Assembly: GCF_039595935.1 (NCBI RefSeq)
Contig: NZ_JBCNKR010000006.1
Span: 62,001-126,000, forward strand
DNA: 64,000 nt
From: Flavobacterium sp.
GTDB lineage: Bacteria > Bacteroidota > Bacteroidia > Flavobacteriales > Flavobacteriaceae
Direction: 5' to 3'
Every line of letters starts with the position of its first letter. Within the stretch, counting starts at the first letter, position 1. The translations under genes were made by a program, and so were the position numbers. Under the pieces are notes generated by a model. The model did not search any database. It was given only the letters and a program-made list of their open reading frames with translations, and was not told the origin of the DNA. Of the stretch, positions 36,379-44,957 are shown piece after piece.

Positions 36379-37104
36379 TTATAATGTATTGACTAATTTT
36401 TTCAAGCGAAGAGAAATCACACCCAGAATTGCTTCTTTTATAATGGCATTACTCATTTTTGAAACTCCTTTTGTTCTGTCCGTAAAAATAATCGGCACTT
36501 CTTTTATTTCAAATTTAGCACAATAAGTTCTGTATTTCATTTCGATTTGAAACGCATATCCAACAAATTTTATTTTGTTCAGATTAATTTTCTCCAAAAC
36601 TTCTCTTTTATAACAAACAAAACCTGCTGTTGCATCGTGAATTTTCATTCCGGTAATAAACTTTACGTAAACCGATGCAAAATATGACATTAACACACGG
36701 CTTAAAGGCCAGTTTACTACGTTTACACCTTTTACATAACGAGAACCAATAGCTAAATCGGCGCCTCCAAAATGGCAGGCATCGTACAATTTTTCAAGAT
36801 CATTTGGGTTATGCGAAAAATCGGCATCCATCTCAAAAATGAAATCATATTTATGTTCTAATGCCCATTTAAAACCATGAACATAAGCAGTCCCTAAGCC
36901 TGCTTTTTTGGCTCTTTTTTCAAGAAATAATCTTCCGGGATATTCTTCCTGCAAAGCAATTACTTTATCAGCAGTATGATCCGGCGAATTATCATCGATT
37001 ATTAAAAGATGAAAAGGTTTATGTTGTGAAAGAACGGCTCTTATTATACTTTCTACGTTCTCTATTTCGTTATAAGTGGGAATTATGACAATACTATCAT
37101 TCAT
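36379..37104 (-). CDS. Polyprenol monophosphomannose synthase-type GT2 glycosyltransferase
   Basis: A 241-residue family 2 glycosyltransferase. The nucleotide-sugar site is seen as IIPTYNEIENVESII, LLIIDDNSPDHTADK and the DxD-type EMDADFSHNP. The conserved GLGTAYVHGFKWAL and IGSRYVKG segments are those of DPM1-like enzymes, which load mannose (or another sugar) onto a polyprenyl phosphate on the cytoplasmic face of the inner membrane. Without C-terminal membrane spans it is the short cytosolic form. It is the first gene of an operon with dihydroorotase and the DUF4296 lipoprotein. Confidence 0.9.
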   Translation of the reverse strand: MNDSIVIIPTYNEIENVESIIRAVLSQHKPFHLLIIDDNSPDHTADKVIALQEEYPGRLFLEKRAKKAGLGTAYVHGFKWALEHKYDFIFEMDADFSHNPNDLEKLYDACHFGGADLAIGSRYVKGVNVVNWPLSRVLMSYFASVYVKFITGMKIHDATAGFVCYKREVLEKINLNKIKFVGYAFQIEMKYRTYCAKFEIKEVPIIFTDRTKGVSKMSNAIIKEAILGVISLRLKKLVNTL

Positions 37105-37195
37105 TTTTTCTCGGTAATTTCACCGCAAAAGTAAACTTTTTATAGCATTTGGTTCATAATAAATATATAATAAAACTATTGATACAAAAAATTAC

Positions 37196-37203
37196 TAATT
37201 TTG
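37196..37203 (+). promoter_or_regulatory. Promoter -7 element for the DUF4271 gene
   Basis: TAATTTTG is a perfect TAnnTTTG match ending 7 bases before the ATG at 37211. The transcript would begin at or just before the start codon. Confidence 0.6.
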
Positions 37204-37210
37204 TGACGCT

Positions 37211-37879
37211 ATGATTATAAACTTTGATCCACGAATAATTGAAAGCAAAGACTGGGCAACGGCTTTATTTGTCCTGACCTTTGCGGTTGTCGCTATGACA
37301 AAATCAGCTTATGAAACTCGTTTTACCGAATTCAGTAAGCTTATTTTTTCAGATAAATATGCCAAGATTTACCGTGACAACAGCCACATGAAAAGCAGCT
37401 TTACAGTGGGCCTATTTTTTGTTCAGGTAATTTCATTTGCTTTTTTTATTCTGCTTACGATGAATATCTATGGTAAAGCGTTAAAAACTGATTATATTTT
37501 ATTTATTCAGATCGCCACTTTCCTGCTTTATTTTATTCTGGCAAAATATTTAATTGAGAAAATTGTAGCTGCTGCTTTCAATATTGACGACTTTGTCGAG
37601 CTTTTTAATTTGCAAAAAGTTACTTACAGAACTTATATTGGAGTTTTAATCCTTCCAATTAATGCGATTTTGTTCTATTATGATAATATTCCAGCGATTG
37701 TACCACTAGCAACGATAGGTATTTCGCTCTGTATCAGCCTATACTCATATTTTATTTCAATTAAAACATATCAAAACGTAATAATCGGTAAGTTATTTTA
37801 TTTTATTTTATATCTTTGCGCTCTTGAAATAGCACCTTATTATTTTCTTTATTATTGGATAACAAAAGGGAGTGCTTAG
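37211..37879 (+). CDS. DUF4271 integral membrane protein
   Basis: A 222-residue protein with about six hydrophobic segments and short loops. The segment FTEFSKLIFSDKYAKIYRDN after the first helix is the mark of DUF4271, a Bacteroidota family found almost always in front of hemD. The function is unknown. It is followed after 14 bases by hemD, so both are co-transcribed. The leader seems to be missing or very short (see promoter at 37196). Confidence 0.85.
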   Translation: MIINFDPRIIESKDWATALFVLTFAVVAMTKSAYETRFTEFSKLIFSDKYAKIYRDNSHMKSSFTVGLFFVQVISFAFFILLTMNIYGKALKTDYILFIQIATFLLYFILAKYLIEKIVAAAFNIDDFVELFNLQKVTYRTYIGVLILPINAILFYYDNIPAIVPLATIGISLCISLYSYFISIKTYQNVIIGKLFYFILYLCALEIAPYYFLYYWITKGSA

Positions 37880-37893
37880 AAAATGTTTATAAT

Positions 37894-38643
37894 ATGAAAG
37901 TGAAAACAATTTTGGTGTCACAACCTGAACCTAAAGTGGAGAATTCTCCTTACTTTGAGCTCCAACAAAAACACAAAATAAAAATTGATTTCAGACCATT
38001 TATTCATGTGGAAGGGGTTAGCGCAAAAGAGATTCGATTACAAAAAATCGATCTTAATCATTACACTGCGATCATTTTAACAAGTAGAAATGCTGTAGAT
38101 CATTTTTTTAGAGTGGCTGATGAAATGCGTTACAAAGTTCCTGAAGGATTGAAATATTTCTGTCAATCTGAAGCCGTAGCATTTTACCTGCAAAAATATG
38201 TTGTATACAGAAAACGTAAAATTTACGTTGGGGCAAAAGATTTTGCAGACTTATCTCCTCTTATTAAAAAATACAAAGACGAGAAATTTTTGCTTCCTGC
38301 ATCTGATCAATTAAATGCTGATGCTCCGGTAACATTAAACAGCCTTAAAGTAGATTGGGCGCAAGCTATTTTTTACCGAACTGTAATGAGCGATCTATCT
38401 GATCTTGCAGATGTTTATTATGATGTTTTAGCGTTTTTTAGTCCAACAGGAATTAAATCTTTATTTAAAAATTTCCCTGATTTCCAACAAAACAACACCA
38501 GGATCGCTGTATTTGGAAGCACAACTCAAAAAGAAGCTTTAGATCATGGTTTAAGAATCGATATTCTTGCTCCAACTCCAGAAACGCCTTCTATGACAAT
38601 GGCTTTAGAAAAATATATTGCAGAAGCAAACAAAGGAAAATAA
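37894..38643 (+). CDS. hemD: Uroporphyrinogen-III synthase
   Basis: A 249-residue cytosolic enzyme that closes hydroxymethylbilane to uroporphyrinogen III in heme synthesis. The family fold has two similar lobes: the N-lobe (IDFRPFIHVEGVSAKEIRLQ, DLNHYTAIILTSRNAVDHFF) and the C-lobe (DVLAFFSPTGIKSLFKNF, NTRIAVFGSTTQKEALDHGL, PTPETPSMTMAL). The start at ATG 37894 is 14 bases after the DUF4271 stop; a possible upstream in-frame start overlaps that gene and adds a non-conserved leader. The other heme genes are not near. Confidence 0.87.
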   Translation: MKVKTILVSQPEPKVENSPYFELQQKHKIKIDFRPFIHVEGVSAKEIRLQKIDLNHYTAIILTSRNAVDHFFRVADEMRYKVPEGLKYFCQSEAVAFYLQKYVVYRKRKIYVGAKDFADLSPLIKKYKDEKFLLPASDQLNADAPVTLNSLKVDWAQAIFYRTVMSDLSDLADVYYDVLAFFSPTGIKSLFKNFPDFQQNNTRIAVFGSTTQKEALDHGLRIDILAPTPETPSMTMALEKYIAEANKGK

Positions 38644-38667
38644 CCTTTTTAAAATATTAAAATCTTT

Positions 38668-38709
38668 AAAATTCCAAATTCCAATTTCTATATTGGGATT
38701 TGGAATTTT
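38668..38709 (+). terminator. Terminator after hemD
   Basis: AAAATTCCAAATTCC pairs with GGGATTTGGAATTTT around a 12-base loop, followed by T. It belongs to a family of AATTCC/GGAATTT hairpins also at 46241-46281 and 58393-58435. Confidence 0.7.
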
Positions 38710-38742
38710 TGTTTTAATCTAATTTGTTATCCCTTTCATTTT

Positions 38743-38761
38743 CCGTGGTTGAAACCACGGG
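38743..38761. repeat. CCGTGGTT palindrome (third copy)
   Basis: CCGTGGTT-GA-AACCACGG followed by GCTATGTTT, identical to the second hairpin of the 19061-19127 pair in core and right flank. Confidence 0.7.
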
Positions 38762-38845
38762 CTATGTTTTTAATTTGATTTTTTAATTTCCACTTGGAAT
38801 TTGGAATTTAAAAAATTGGAATTTCATTTTTCACCTCATTTTAAC

Positions 38846-38853
38846 TACATTTG
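38846..38853 (+). promoter_or_regulatory. Promoter -7 element for the Lrp-type regulator
   Basis: TACATTTG matches TAnnTTTG; the ATG at 38903 lies 49 bases downstream, leaving room for regulation by leader or by autoregulator binding. Confidence 0.6.
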
Positions 38854-38902
38854 ATTTCTATTCAAAACTCAAATCGCTAGAAATAGTTTCAAATTATAAG
38901 TT

Positions 38903-39373
38903 ATGAAAATCAACTCGCTTTTAATCGAAATTGACGGAATCGATAAAGAAATCCTTCGATATCTTATGGATGATGCCCGAAAACCCATTTTACAAATTGC
39001 TAATAAAATTGGTATTTCCGGCGCTGCAATCCATCAGCGATTAAAAAAACTGGAACAATCAGGCGTAATTTCCGGATCGAAATTTACAGTAAATCCAAAA
39101 GTTCTGGGTTACAACACCATGGCTTTTATTGGAGTTTATCTGGACAAAGCCTCCCGAAATTCTGAAGCCGTAAAAGAATTAAGAAAAATCCCTGAAGTTT
39201 TGGAATGCCATTATACAACCGGAAACTGGTCGGTTTTGATTAAAATTATCTGTCGTGATAACGAACATTTAATGCAGCTTTTAAATACTAAAATCCAAGC
39301 TATTGAAGGAGTTTCAAGAACAGAAACTTTTATTTCACTGGATCAGCAGATTGACAGACAGATTCAATTGTAA
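38903..39373 (+). CDS. Lrp/AsnC family transcriptional regulator
   Basis: A 156-residue regulator. The N-terminal winged helix (about 10-62) shows IDGIDKEILRYLMDDARKPI and a recognition helix GISGAAIHQRLKKLEQSG. The C-terminal RAM/Lrp domain (about 70-150) holds LGYNTMAFIGVYLDK, VLECHYTTGNWSVLIKI and a final EGVSRTETFISL, the amino acid-sensing and octamer-forming fold. The effector and targets are unknown. There is no adjacent amino acid transporter or enzyme to suggest one. Confidence 0.92.
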   Translation: MKINSLLIEIDGIDKEILRYLMDDARKPILQIANKIGISGAAIHQRLKKLEQSGVISGSKFTVNPKVLGYNTMAFIGVYLDKASRNSEAVKELRKIPEVLECHYTTGNWSVLIKIICRDNEHLMQLLNTKIQAIEGVSRTETFISLDQQIDRQIQL

Positions 39374-39417
39374 AATTAGAGAATGTGTCAATTTGATAAT
39401 TAGATAATCATGTTATA

Positions 39418-39690
39418 ATGATAAAACTTCGAACCGAATTCAAAACTTTATTATTTTTCACCGTTTACATTTTAGTGTCAATATTAGGAGAAAAATCGGC
39501 TCCAAGCGGTCCATGTACTTCTGGCGCAGGCTTTTTATTGTTTTTACTTTTAATTCCGGTAAGCATTATCATGGCTTTGATTTTTTTGTTTAAATACTAC
39601 AAATCAGAAAACAAAGAATATGTAAACTCGTTTTATATTATACTCGTAATTTGGACAATCATTTTTCTATTTGGATATTTCAACGATTAG
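39418..39690 (+). CDS. Small membrane protein, unknown
   Basis: A 90-residue protein with three hydrophobic segments (about 9-22, 35-58 and 70-86). The second is preceded by SAPSGPCTSGAGF and contains one cysteine. No family recognised. It follows the Lrp gene after 44 bases and may be co-transcribed with it. ATG 39418 is the only sensible start. Confidence 0.5.
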   Translation: MIKLRTEFKTLLFFTVYILVSILGEKSAPSGPCTSGAGFLLFLLLIPVSIIMALIFLFKYYKSENKEYVNSFYIILVIWTIIFLFGYFND

Positions 39691-39718
39691 CAAATGTGTC
39701 AATTTAATTTATTATTCT

Positions 39719-39797
39719 AAACTGGACTGAAGTCCAGTTTAATTTATACAGATATGCAAAAACAAAACCCGTCAGGTTTTAAAAACCTGACGGGTTT
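39719..39797. terminator. Two hairpins between convergent genes
   Basis: First hairpin: AAACTGGACT pairs with AGTCCAGTTT at 39719-39740. Second: AAACCCGTCAGGT pairs with ACCTGACGGGTTT at 39765-39797, a close relative of 4378-4410. They lie between the small membrane protein and the zinc peptidase gene. Confidence 0.75.
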
Positions 39798-39838
39798 GCC
39801 ATAAATTATCTAATTGACTAATTATCTCAATTAAAAAA

Positions 39839-40525
39839 TTAATTCCTTCTGTTTCCCGCATAAATCGAGATATAGTACAGCAGCGTTGCGATAGAACCTA
39901 AAGCAGCTACAAGATAAGTTCTTGCTGCCCATTTTAAAGCATCTTTTGCTCCTGCTTGTTCTTCCTGCGTAAGCATGTGTTTGTTTTCAAGCCACGCCAA
40001 AGCCCTGTTACTTGCATCGTATTCTACCGGCAGTGTAATGATTGAGAATAATGTTGTAGCTGCAAAAACCACTATCCCGATTAATAATAATCCCGGAAAA
40101 ACTTTAATCATCAAGATTCCTGCTAATAAAATCCATTGTACAAAATTTGAAGCGATACTCACAACCGGTACTAATGCAGATCGCATTGCCAGCCATTGGT
40201 AACCAATTGCATGCTGAACCGCGTGACCGCATTCGTGTGCCGCAACGGCTGCCGCTGCCGCATTTCGATGATTGTAAACGGCTTCGCTCAAATTAACTGT
40301 TTTGTCTGATGGATTGTAGTGATCTGTTAACTGACCTGGAGTTGAAATAACGCGAACATCTGTAATTCCGTTATCAGCTAGCATTTTCTCAGCGATTTCA
40401 CGGCCGCTCATTCCGTTTCGCAGCTGAAGTTTAGAATATAATTCAAATTTACTTTTAAGTTTTGCACTTACCAGCCAGCTGAACAACATTATAGCTCCAG
40501 CAATAATTAAATATCCTGATCCCAT
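39839..40525 (-). CDS. YugP-type zinc metallopeptidase
   Basis: A 228-residue membrane protein. The zinc site HECGH (His97, Glu98, His101) lies in VAAHECGHAVQHAIGYQW, and the third ligand may be in the EYDAS segment before the last helices. Hydrophobic segments are near 4-20, 115-135, 140-160 and 205-222. Members of this family (Zn_peptidase_2, YugP) are membrane-bound neutral proteases with poorly known substrates. The region DHYNPSDKTVNLSEAVY is also typical. It is a single gene with the shared hairpins downstream. Confidence 0.88.
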   Translation of the reverse strand: MGSGYLIIAGAIMLFSWLVSAKLKSKFELYSKLQLRNGMSGREIAEKMLADNGITDVRVISTPGQLTDHYNPSDKTVNLSEAVYNHRNAAAAAVAAHECGHAVQHAIGYQWLAMRSALVPVVSIASNFVQWILLAGILMIKVFPGLLLIGIVVFAATTLFSIITLPVEYDASNRALAWLENKHMLTQEEQAGAKDALKWAARTYLVAALGSIATLLYYISIYAGNRRN

Positions 40526-40627
40526 TTTTTTCTGTTTTTAGATTGATATTTAAATTTACAAAACAAACCGCAAATTGTGAACCATTTTAACAAAATGCCA
40601 TTTTGACATCATTTCAGCACTTTTGAC

Positions 40628-41263
40628 TTAATTCAGCATGTTGTTTTTAAGCAGAAAAGCAATTAACTCTGCCACATTTTTCATTTTGTACTTCTGAAGA
40701 ATATTACGTCGGTGGGTTTGAACGGTTAAAAAACTCAAAAACAAATCATCAGCGATTTCTTGAGTAGATTTTCCTTGCGAAAGCAATAAAGCAATATCAC
40801 GCTCTCTTCTGCTCAGACCCGGAATTCTTTCTAAATCTTCAGACAATGGCTGGCTAATTATGGTTTTCACTTCTTCACTAAAGACGATTTCGCCATCAAT
40901 AGCTTTGTAAATGCATTCTTTAAACTCATCAAAAGAAGCATTTTTGAGTATATATCCGTTTCCTCCATTCTGGATAAACTGCATCACCAAACTTCTTTCA
41001 GACTGGCTGCTCATACCAATAATTACAATTTTAGGATGCTTCTGTTTGATAGTTTTACACAGATCAACTCCGTTTATTACAGGCAAGAAAATATCCATTA
41101 AAATCAAATCAACTTTATTGTCTTCGATATAATCTAAAAGCGCAATTCCAGATTCAAATTTTTCTACAATTTCTATATTGTCTAAATCCGAAAGCAAACC
41201 TGAGATTCCAGAAATCACAATTGGATGATCGTCTACTATCACTGTTTTATACTTCATAATCAT
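40628..41263 (-). CDS. NarL/LuxR-type response regulator
   Basis: A 211-residue regulator: receiver domain (1-125) with VDDHP and the phosphoacceptor Asp57 (LILMDIFLP), then a LuxR-type HTH (about 145-205) with LSRRERDIALLLSQGKSTQEIADDL broken over two helices and LFLSFLTVQTHRRNILQKYK. Its start overlaps the end of the sensor kinase gene by 17 bases, indicating translational coupling. Its targets are unknown; no obvious effector genes lie beside the pair. Confidence 0.93.
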   Translation of the reverse strand: MIMKYKTVIVDDHPIVISGISGLLSDLDNIEIVEKFESGIALLDYIEDNKVDLILMDIFLPVINGVDLCKTIKQKHPKIVIIGMSSQSERSLVMQFIQNGGNGYILKNASFDEFKECIYKAIDGEIVFSEEVKTIISQPLSEDLERIPGLSRRERDIALLLSQGKSTQEIADDLFLSFLTVQTHRRNILQKYKMKNVAELIAFLLKNNMLN

Positions 41264-43259
41264 GATTTGGGTTATATTTTAATTCGATATAAGTTGAAGT
41301 CCCTTTGCCAATCACAGAATCAATTTCCAGTTTTCCATTTAAAAAAGCCACACGGTTTTTTATATTCCGCAAGCCCATTCCATCTCTTTTTTCTGCATGT
41401 TCAACATTAAAACCAATTCCGTTGTCTTCTACCGTAATAAAAAACACATCTTTATTCTGCGAACAGGAAACCAGAATTTGTGATGCTTTGGCATATTTTA
41501 AAGCATTATTCAGAAGTTCTTGAATGATTCTGAAAATCATAATTTTAAAATGCTGAGGCAAAGTTGTCTTTTTATTTAAATACTGAAATTCTATTGCTGT
41601 TTCAGCTGTTGAATGTGAAGCGCATAAATCTCGAAGCGCATGCTCAAGTCCAAGTTTCATCAAACTTTCTGGCATTAAATTCTGAGAGATATTACGAAGT
41701 TCTTTGATCGAATCATTCAATAAACCATTAATATTCGGAGCATTCTCCTTATTCTCACGATCGGCAAGATTCAAATGCATTTTAAGTCCAGAAAGCATAC
41801 TTCCGAGTCCGTCGTGAAGATCTCTTGCAATTCTTTTTCTTTCAATTTCTTCTCCTTCAATCAAAGCATTTGAAACAGATAATTTCTGCTGATTCTCTAA
41901 TGCTTCAAGTTCCTGCTTATGATTTACTTCCTTTTGAAAACTTATTTTTTTCTGATAATTATTCCAGCTCCACAAAAACAAAACCGTCAAAAACAAAACA
42001 AACGAAAGCACCGCAAAAAGCATCATATTCAAGCGATTATTGTTAACCTGCAAAACCGCTTTTTCATTTTCTGATTGCAACAAGCCAATTTTCTTTTCAC
42101 TTTCCGCTTTTTTATACTTTGCCTCAAGCTCTACAATTTCGCTTTTCAATTTGGCGTCATTAAGACTGTCGTTAATTACATTGTATTTATTCGAATAATA
42201 ATACGCTTTCGGATATTCTTTTGTCGCATTATACACTTTAGACAGCTCTTTATAGTAATTCTTTTTATCTACAATAAAAGGTGTTTTTTCTATGAGGTAT
42301 TCCAGATTGCTTTTCGCTTTATCGTAATTTTTCAGTTTGAAAAGCACTTCATATTCTGCAAATTTCAATCTGTTTACCGCAATGGCATTCTGATGGCTTT
42401 CTGCCGATTTTATTCCTTTTTCAAAACTTACCAATGCTTCATTGTGTTTATTTTGCTTAGCATAATAAATCCCTTCTGAATAAAAATAAGAATCGTTTAA
42501 GTTTGATGTGGGGTATTTTTCTAAAGTTGCATAAGCTTTGTCTAGAATTTCTTTGGCGTCGTAAAAATGTTTCAGCTCAACTAAATTTTCGGCATTTATA
42601 ATATAGGTTTCCATCTTAGACTCTGCTAAAGTTGCCGATTTCTTAGTAGCACTTTCGATGTATTTCTGAGCTTGATCTAGATATTCCGCTGCTTTTTCTC
42701 GTTCATCATTATTCATAAAAATAATGGCAACTGCTTTATTTAATGCACTGATCAATTCGTAATCGCCACTTTTTTTAGCAATCGGAATCGCTTCATTTAC
42801 CAGCAATTTCATATAAGCGTTTTCATTATTCTTTCGCTGCTGCATAATACCATAATTCTGAAGTATTACGGCACGAAGTTTATAGGCTTCTTTATTTCGG
42901 TATTTTTTGAGTTTAGTATTGGCTTCAAGCAAAGCTTTTTCAAAACCCTCCAAATCACCTTTTTCTATAAAACTGTAGGCATTATAAAAAATAGAAGCAT
43001 CTTTTAGAAAAGGAAATTTGACTTTGAGCTTATTCGCCTGTTCCAAATATTCTTTGGATTTTTTTGCATCCTGAGCCATTAAAAAAAGTTTTGATAATCT
43101 AAAACTATTCAAACTTTTGACACTATCGGATTTTGTGTTTTTTGTGATTTTAACAATACTGTCAATATAAACAGTGTCATCATCTAATGAAAGAATTACT
43201 TGTGAATTGGAAATTGCAGTAAAAAACAAAAAAAATAATAAGGCGTAGAGTTTCTTCAT
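41247..43259 (-). CDS. TPR-containing NarX-type sensor histidine kinase
   Basis: A 670-residue kinase. A signal peptide (about 1-19) precedes a periplasmic array of about eight tetratricopeptide repeats (30-370), a coiled coil, one membrane helix (about 403-424), and a cytosolic kinase of the HisKA_3 type with ERKRIARDLHDGLGSMLSGL, where the His of RDLHDG is phosphorylated. The ATPase domain ends with VEDNGIGFN and DGMGLRNIKNRV. The periplasmic TPRs suggest sensing through a protein partner instead of a small ligand. It is coupled to the LuxR-type regulator downstream. Confidence 0.92.
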   Translation of the reverse strand: MKKLYALLFFLFFTAISNSQVILSLDDDTVYIDSIVKITKNTKSDSVKSLNSFRLSKLFLMAQDAKKSKEYLEQANKLKVKFPFLKDASIFYNAYSFIEKGDLEGFEKALLEANTKLKKYRNKEAYKLRAVILQNYGIMQQRKNNENAYMKLLVNEAIPIAKKSGDYELISALNKAVAIIFMNNDEREKAAEYLDQAQKYIESATKKSATLAESKMETYIINAENLVELKHFYDAKEILDKAYATLEKYPTSNLNDSYFYSEGIYYAKQNKHNEALVSFEKGIKSAESHQNAIAVNRLKFAEYEVLFKLKNYDKAKSNLEYLIEKTPFIVDKKNYYKELSKVYNATKEYPKAYYYSNKYNVINDSLNDAKLKSEIVELEAKYKKAESEKKIGLLQSENEKAVLQVNNNRLNMMLFAVLSFVLFLTVLFLWSWNNYQKKISFQKEVNHKQELEALENQQKLSVSNALIEGEEIERKRIARDLHDGLGSMLSGLKMHLNLADRENKENAPNINGLLNDSIKELRNISQNLMPESLMKLGLEHALRDLCASHSTAETAIEFQYLNKKTTLPQHFKIMIFRIIQELLNNALKYAKASQILVSCSQNKDVFFITVEDNGIGFNVEHAEKRDGMGLRNIKNRVAFLNGKLEIDSVIGKGTSTYIELKYNPNHDYEV

Positions 43260-43426
43260 AAATGTGGCATTTACCCAAAGTTATTAAAGCTTAACGACTT
43301 TCAAAAAGAAATTGCTTGCATTTACCTGATATCAGGTAATAAAAAATACACTTTATCAGGTATTGCCGTCCCGTAAGTAAGGGTCTAATTTTGTTATGAA
43401 TCAGATTATTAATTAAAAGACATATT

Positions 43427-43828
43427 ATGAAATCAATTTTGAAAACCTTAGCAATTGTAATGACTCTTGCTTTTACAGCAGTTTCTTGCAGCAGCGATAA
43501 TGACGATAACAACTCAGCTCCAGCATCAAGAGATGTAAAATATGAAATTACTGGAAATTATACTGGACAACTTGATGTAACCTACATGGAAAAAAGCGGC
43601 GCTCCGCTTATTGAAGATGTGCCTTCATTACCATGGACTAAAGAATTTACTGCCGATGCAGATTCTGATGGCGCGTTGGTACACACAAGTGGTTACGGAG
43701 GAGTTGCTGGACAAACTGTGACAGCTAAAGTTTATGTGGGAGGAAAAGTAGTTTCTGAGTTAACAGGAAAAGCAGATAGCGAAGGAATCATTGTTGTACA
43801 TCCTAAAACATATATTTTTCCCAGATAA
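43427..43828 (+). CDS. Small lipoprotein, beta-sandwich type
   Basis: A 133-residue lipoprotein: signal MKSILKTLAIVMTLAFTAVSC with the lipobox Cys at 21, an acidic linker (SSDNDDNNS), then about 95 residues of predicted strands (VKYEITGNYTGQLDVTYME, LPWTKEFTADADSDGAL, QTVTAKVYVGGKVVSELTGK). The strand order resembles MmpS-like transport accessory proteins that occur as small secreted modules in Bacteroidota, but the match is loose. It is divergent from the TPR kinase gene, at 168 bases, and has its own terminator, so it might be a target of the TPR kinase/LuxR pair; that is guesswork. Confidence 0.6.
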   Translation: MKSILKTLAIVMTLAFTAVSCSSDNDDNNSAPASRDVKYEITGNYTGQLDVTYMEKSGAPLIEDVPSLPWTKEFTADADSDGALVHTSGYGGVAGQTVTAKVYVGGKVVSELTGKADSEGIIVVHPKTYIFPR

Positions 43829-43869
43829 ATCTTACTTTAAAATTTTAGATTTTTGTTTTTGGTAAAAGA

Positions 43870-43891
43870 AAGCTTCGCAATTGCGAAGCTT
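43870..43891. terminator. Bidirectional terminator
   Basis: A perfect 22-base palindrome built on AAGCTTCGCAA, with T-runs on the far side, between convergent genes ending at 43828 and 43900. Confidence 0.85.
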
Positions 43892-43899
43892 CTTTTTTT

Positions 43900-44496
43900 T
43901 TATGATTCCAACTGATTGTTGACTTCCTCAAATTTTTCAATCAGACTATTAATTTTTTCTTGCTGTTTTTTGGTTTGTTTTGGATGGATATACAACCAAT
44001 TAAACAACATCCATAACAATGTTATTCCATAAGTTAAAATCGCCATCCAAGCTGTCATCCTGCTTGCATATTCATACATATACAAACAAATTCCAACTGT
44101 TAACAAAACAAAATACAAAGTCATTAGTTTTGTCTGCATGAAGTTTTGTTTCTTTTTAATTAAAATTAAGTTTTGCAAATACTCCTGATTGGTTTGATTT
44201 GCTTCTATATTTTTATAATTGCCTAATAATTTGTTGTAGACCATTAAATAAATCACCATTGCCAAAATCACCAGAACAATTCCGATTTTAGTCGAAATAA
44301 ATTGCGGCTGATAATAAAACCAAACAAAAGCAATGAAGGCGCTGGTTCCTAAAAGCAGAATGTTCGTAAGCCATAAACAACGCAGTCCAGTTTTTTTAAA
44401 CTTATTTATTCGTGCCAGCAAATCGGTTATATCTGGCTGACTTACGGATTGTTTTTTCCATAAATCTTTAAAATCTATATTATTATCGTTGTCCAT
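43900..44496 (-). CDS. Membrane protein encoded with an ECF sigma factor (possible anti-sigma)
   Basis: A 198-residue protein with a polar N-terminus (about 1-35, DFKDLWKKQSVSQPDITDLL) and four hydrophobic segments (about 40-58, 68-85, 120-138 and 143-162), then a charged coiled-coil tail (QQEKINSLIEKFEEVNNQ). The gene overlaps the end of the sigma factor gene by 14 bases, so the two are coupled. Soluble N-terminus plus membrane helices is the layout of anti-sigma proteins, yet no zinc-binding HxxxCxxC is seen, so the role is inferred from position. Confidence 0.6.
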   Translation of the reverse strand: MDNDNNIDFKDLWKKQSVSQPDITDLLARINKFKKTGLRCLWLTNILLLGTSAFIAFVWFYYQPQFISTKIGIVLVILAMVIYLMVYNKLLGNYKNIEANQTNQEYLQNLILIKKKQNFMQTKLMTLYFVLLTVGICLYMYEYASRMTAWMAILTYGITLLWMLFNWLYIHPKQTKKQQEKINSLIEKFEEVNNQLES

Positions 44497-44956
44497 TTTC
44501 TTTAAATTTTTGAGTCAGTTTTTCTTTAATTCTATGAATTTTCACTCTAACATTTGCTTCAGAAAGACCTACAATTTTAGCAATTTCATTTTGTTTGATA
44601 TCTTCTAACTCTAACGAAATTATAATACGATCTGTTTCTGGAAGCTCAGCGATACATTTATACAAGAATTGAATCTGCGGTTCTAATGAGGTTTGTTTTT
44701 CTTCTGAAAGATGAATTGGCAATTCTGATTTTGGAAAACGTTTTTGTTTTTCTATCTGCCTCAGACAATTATTGGAAGCAATTCTAAAAATCCAGGTCCC
44801 AATAGCCGATTCATTCCTAAAAGTCTCCAGCTTTTGCCAGACAATTATAAAAGTTTCTTGCGTTAAATCCTGAGCGGCGTCATAATCATTTACAAATCCC
44901 ATGCAAAGCCTAAAAATTCTGTCCCAATATGTTTTGTAGATTTCCTCGAATTCCAT
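44483..44956 (-). CDS. ECF-type RNA polymerase sigma factor
   Basis: A 157-residue sigma-70 family regulator. Region 2 (about 5-70) shows YWDRIFRLCMGFVNDYDAAQDLTQETFI, here split in FVNDYDAAQDLTQETF, and region 4 (about 100-150) shows LPETDRIIISLELEDIKQNEIA with a following recognition helix. No region 1 or 3, as expected for group 4. It begins 1 base after the alpha/beta hydrolase stop and overlaps the putative anti-sigma gene. Its target promoters cannot be determined from this window. Confidence 0.92.
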   Translation of the reverse strand: MEFEEIYKTYWDRIFRLCMGFVNDYDAAQDLTQETFIIVWQKLETFRNESAIGTWIFRIASNNCLRQIEKQKRFPKSELPIHLSEEKQTSLEPQIQFLYKCIAELPETDRIIISLELEDIKQNEIAKIVGLSEANVRVKIHRIKEKLTQKFKENGQR

Positions 44957-44957
44957 T

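Noticed and set aside
42075..42479. A 134-codon frame on the plus strand within the TPR kinase gene
   Set aside because: It is antisense to a clearly coding kinase, has a hydrophobic Phe/Ile-rich composition that comes from Lys/Asn codons on the other strand, and no promoter.
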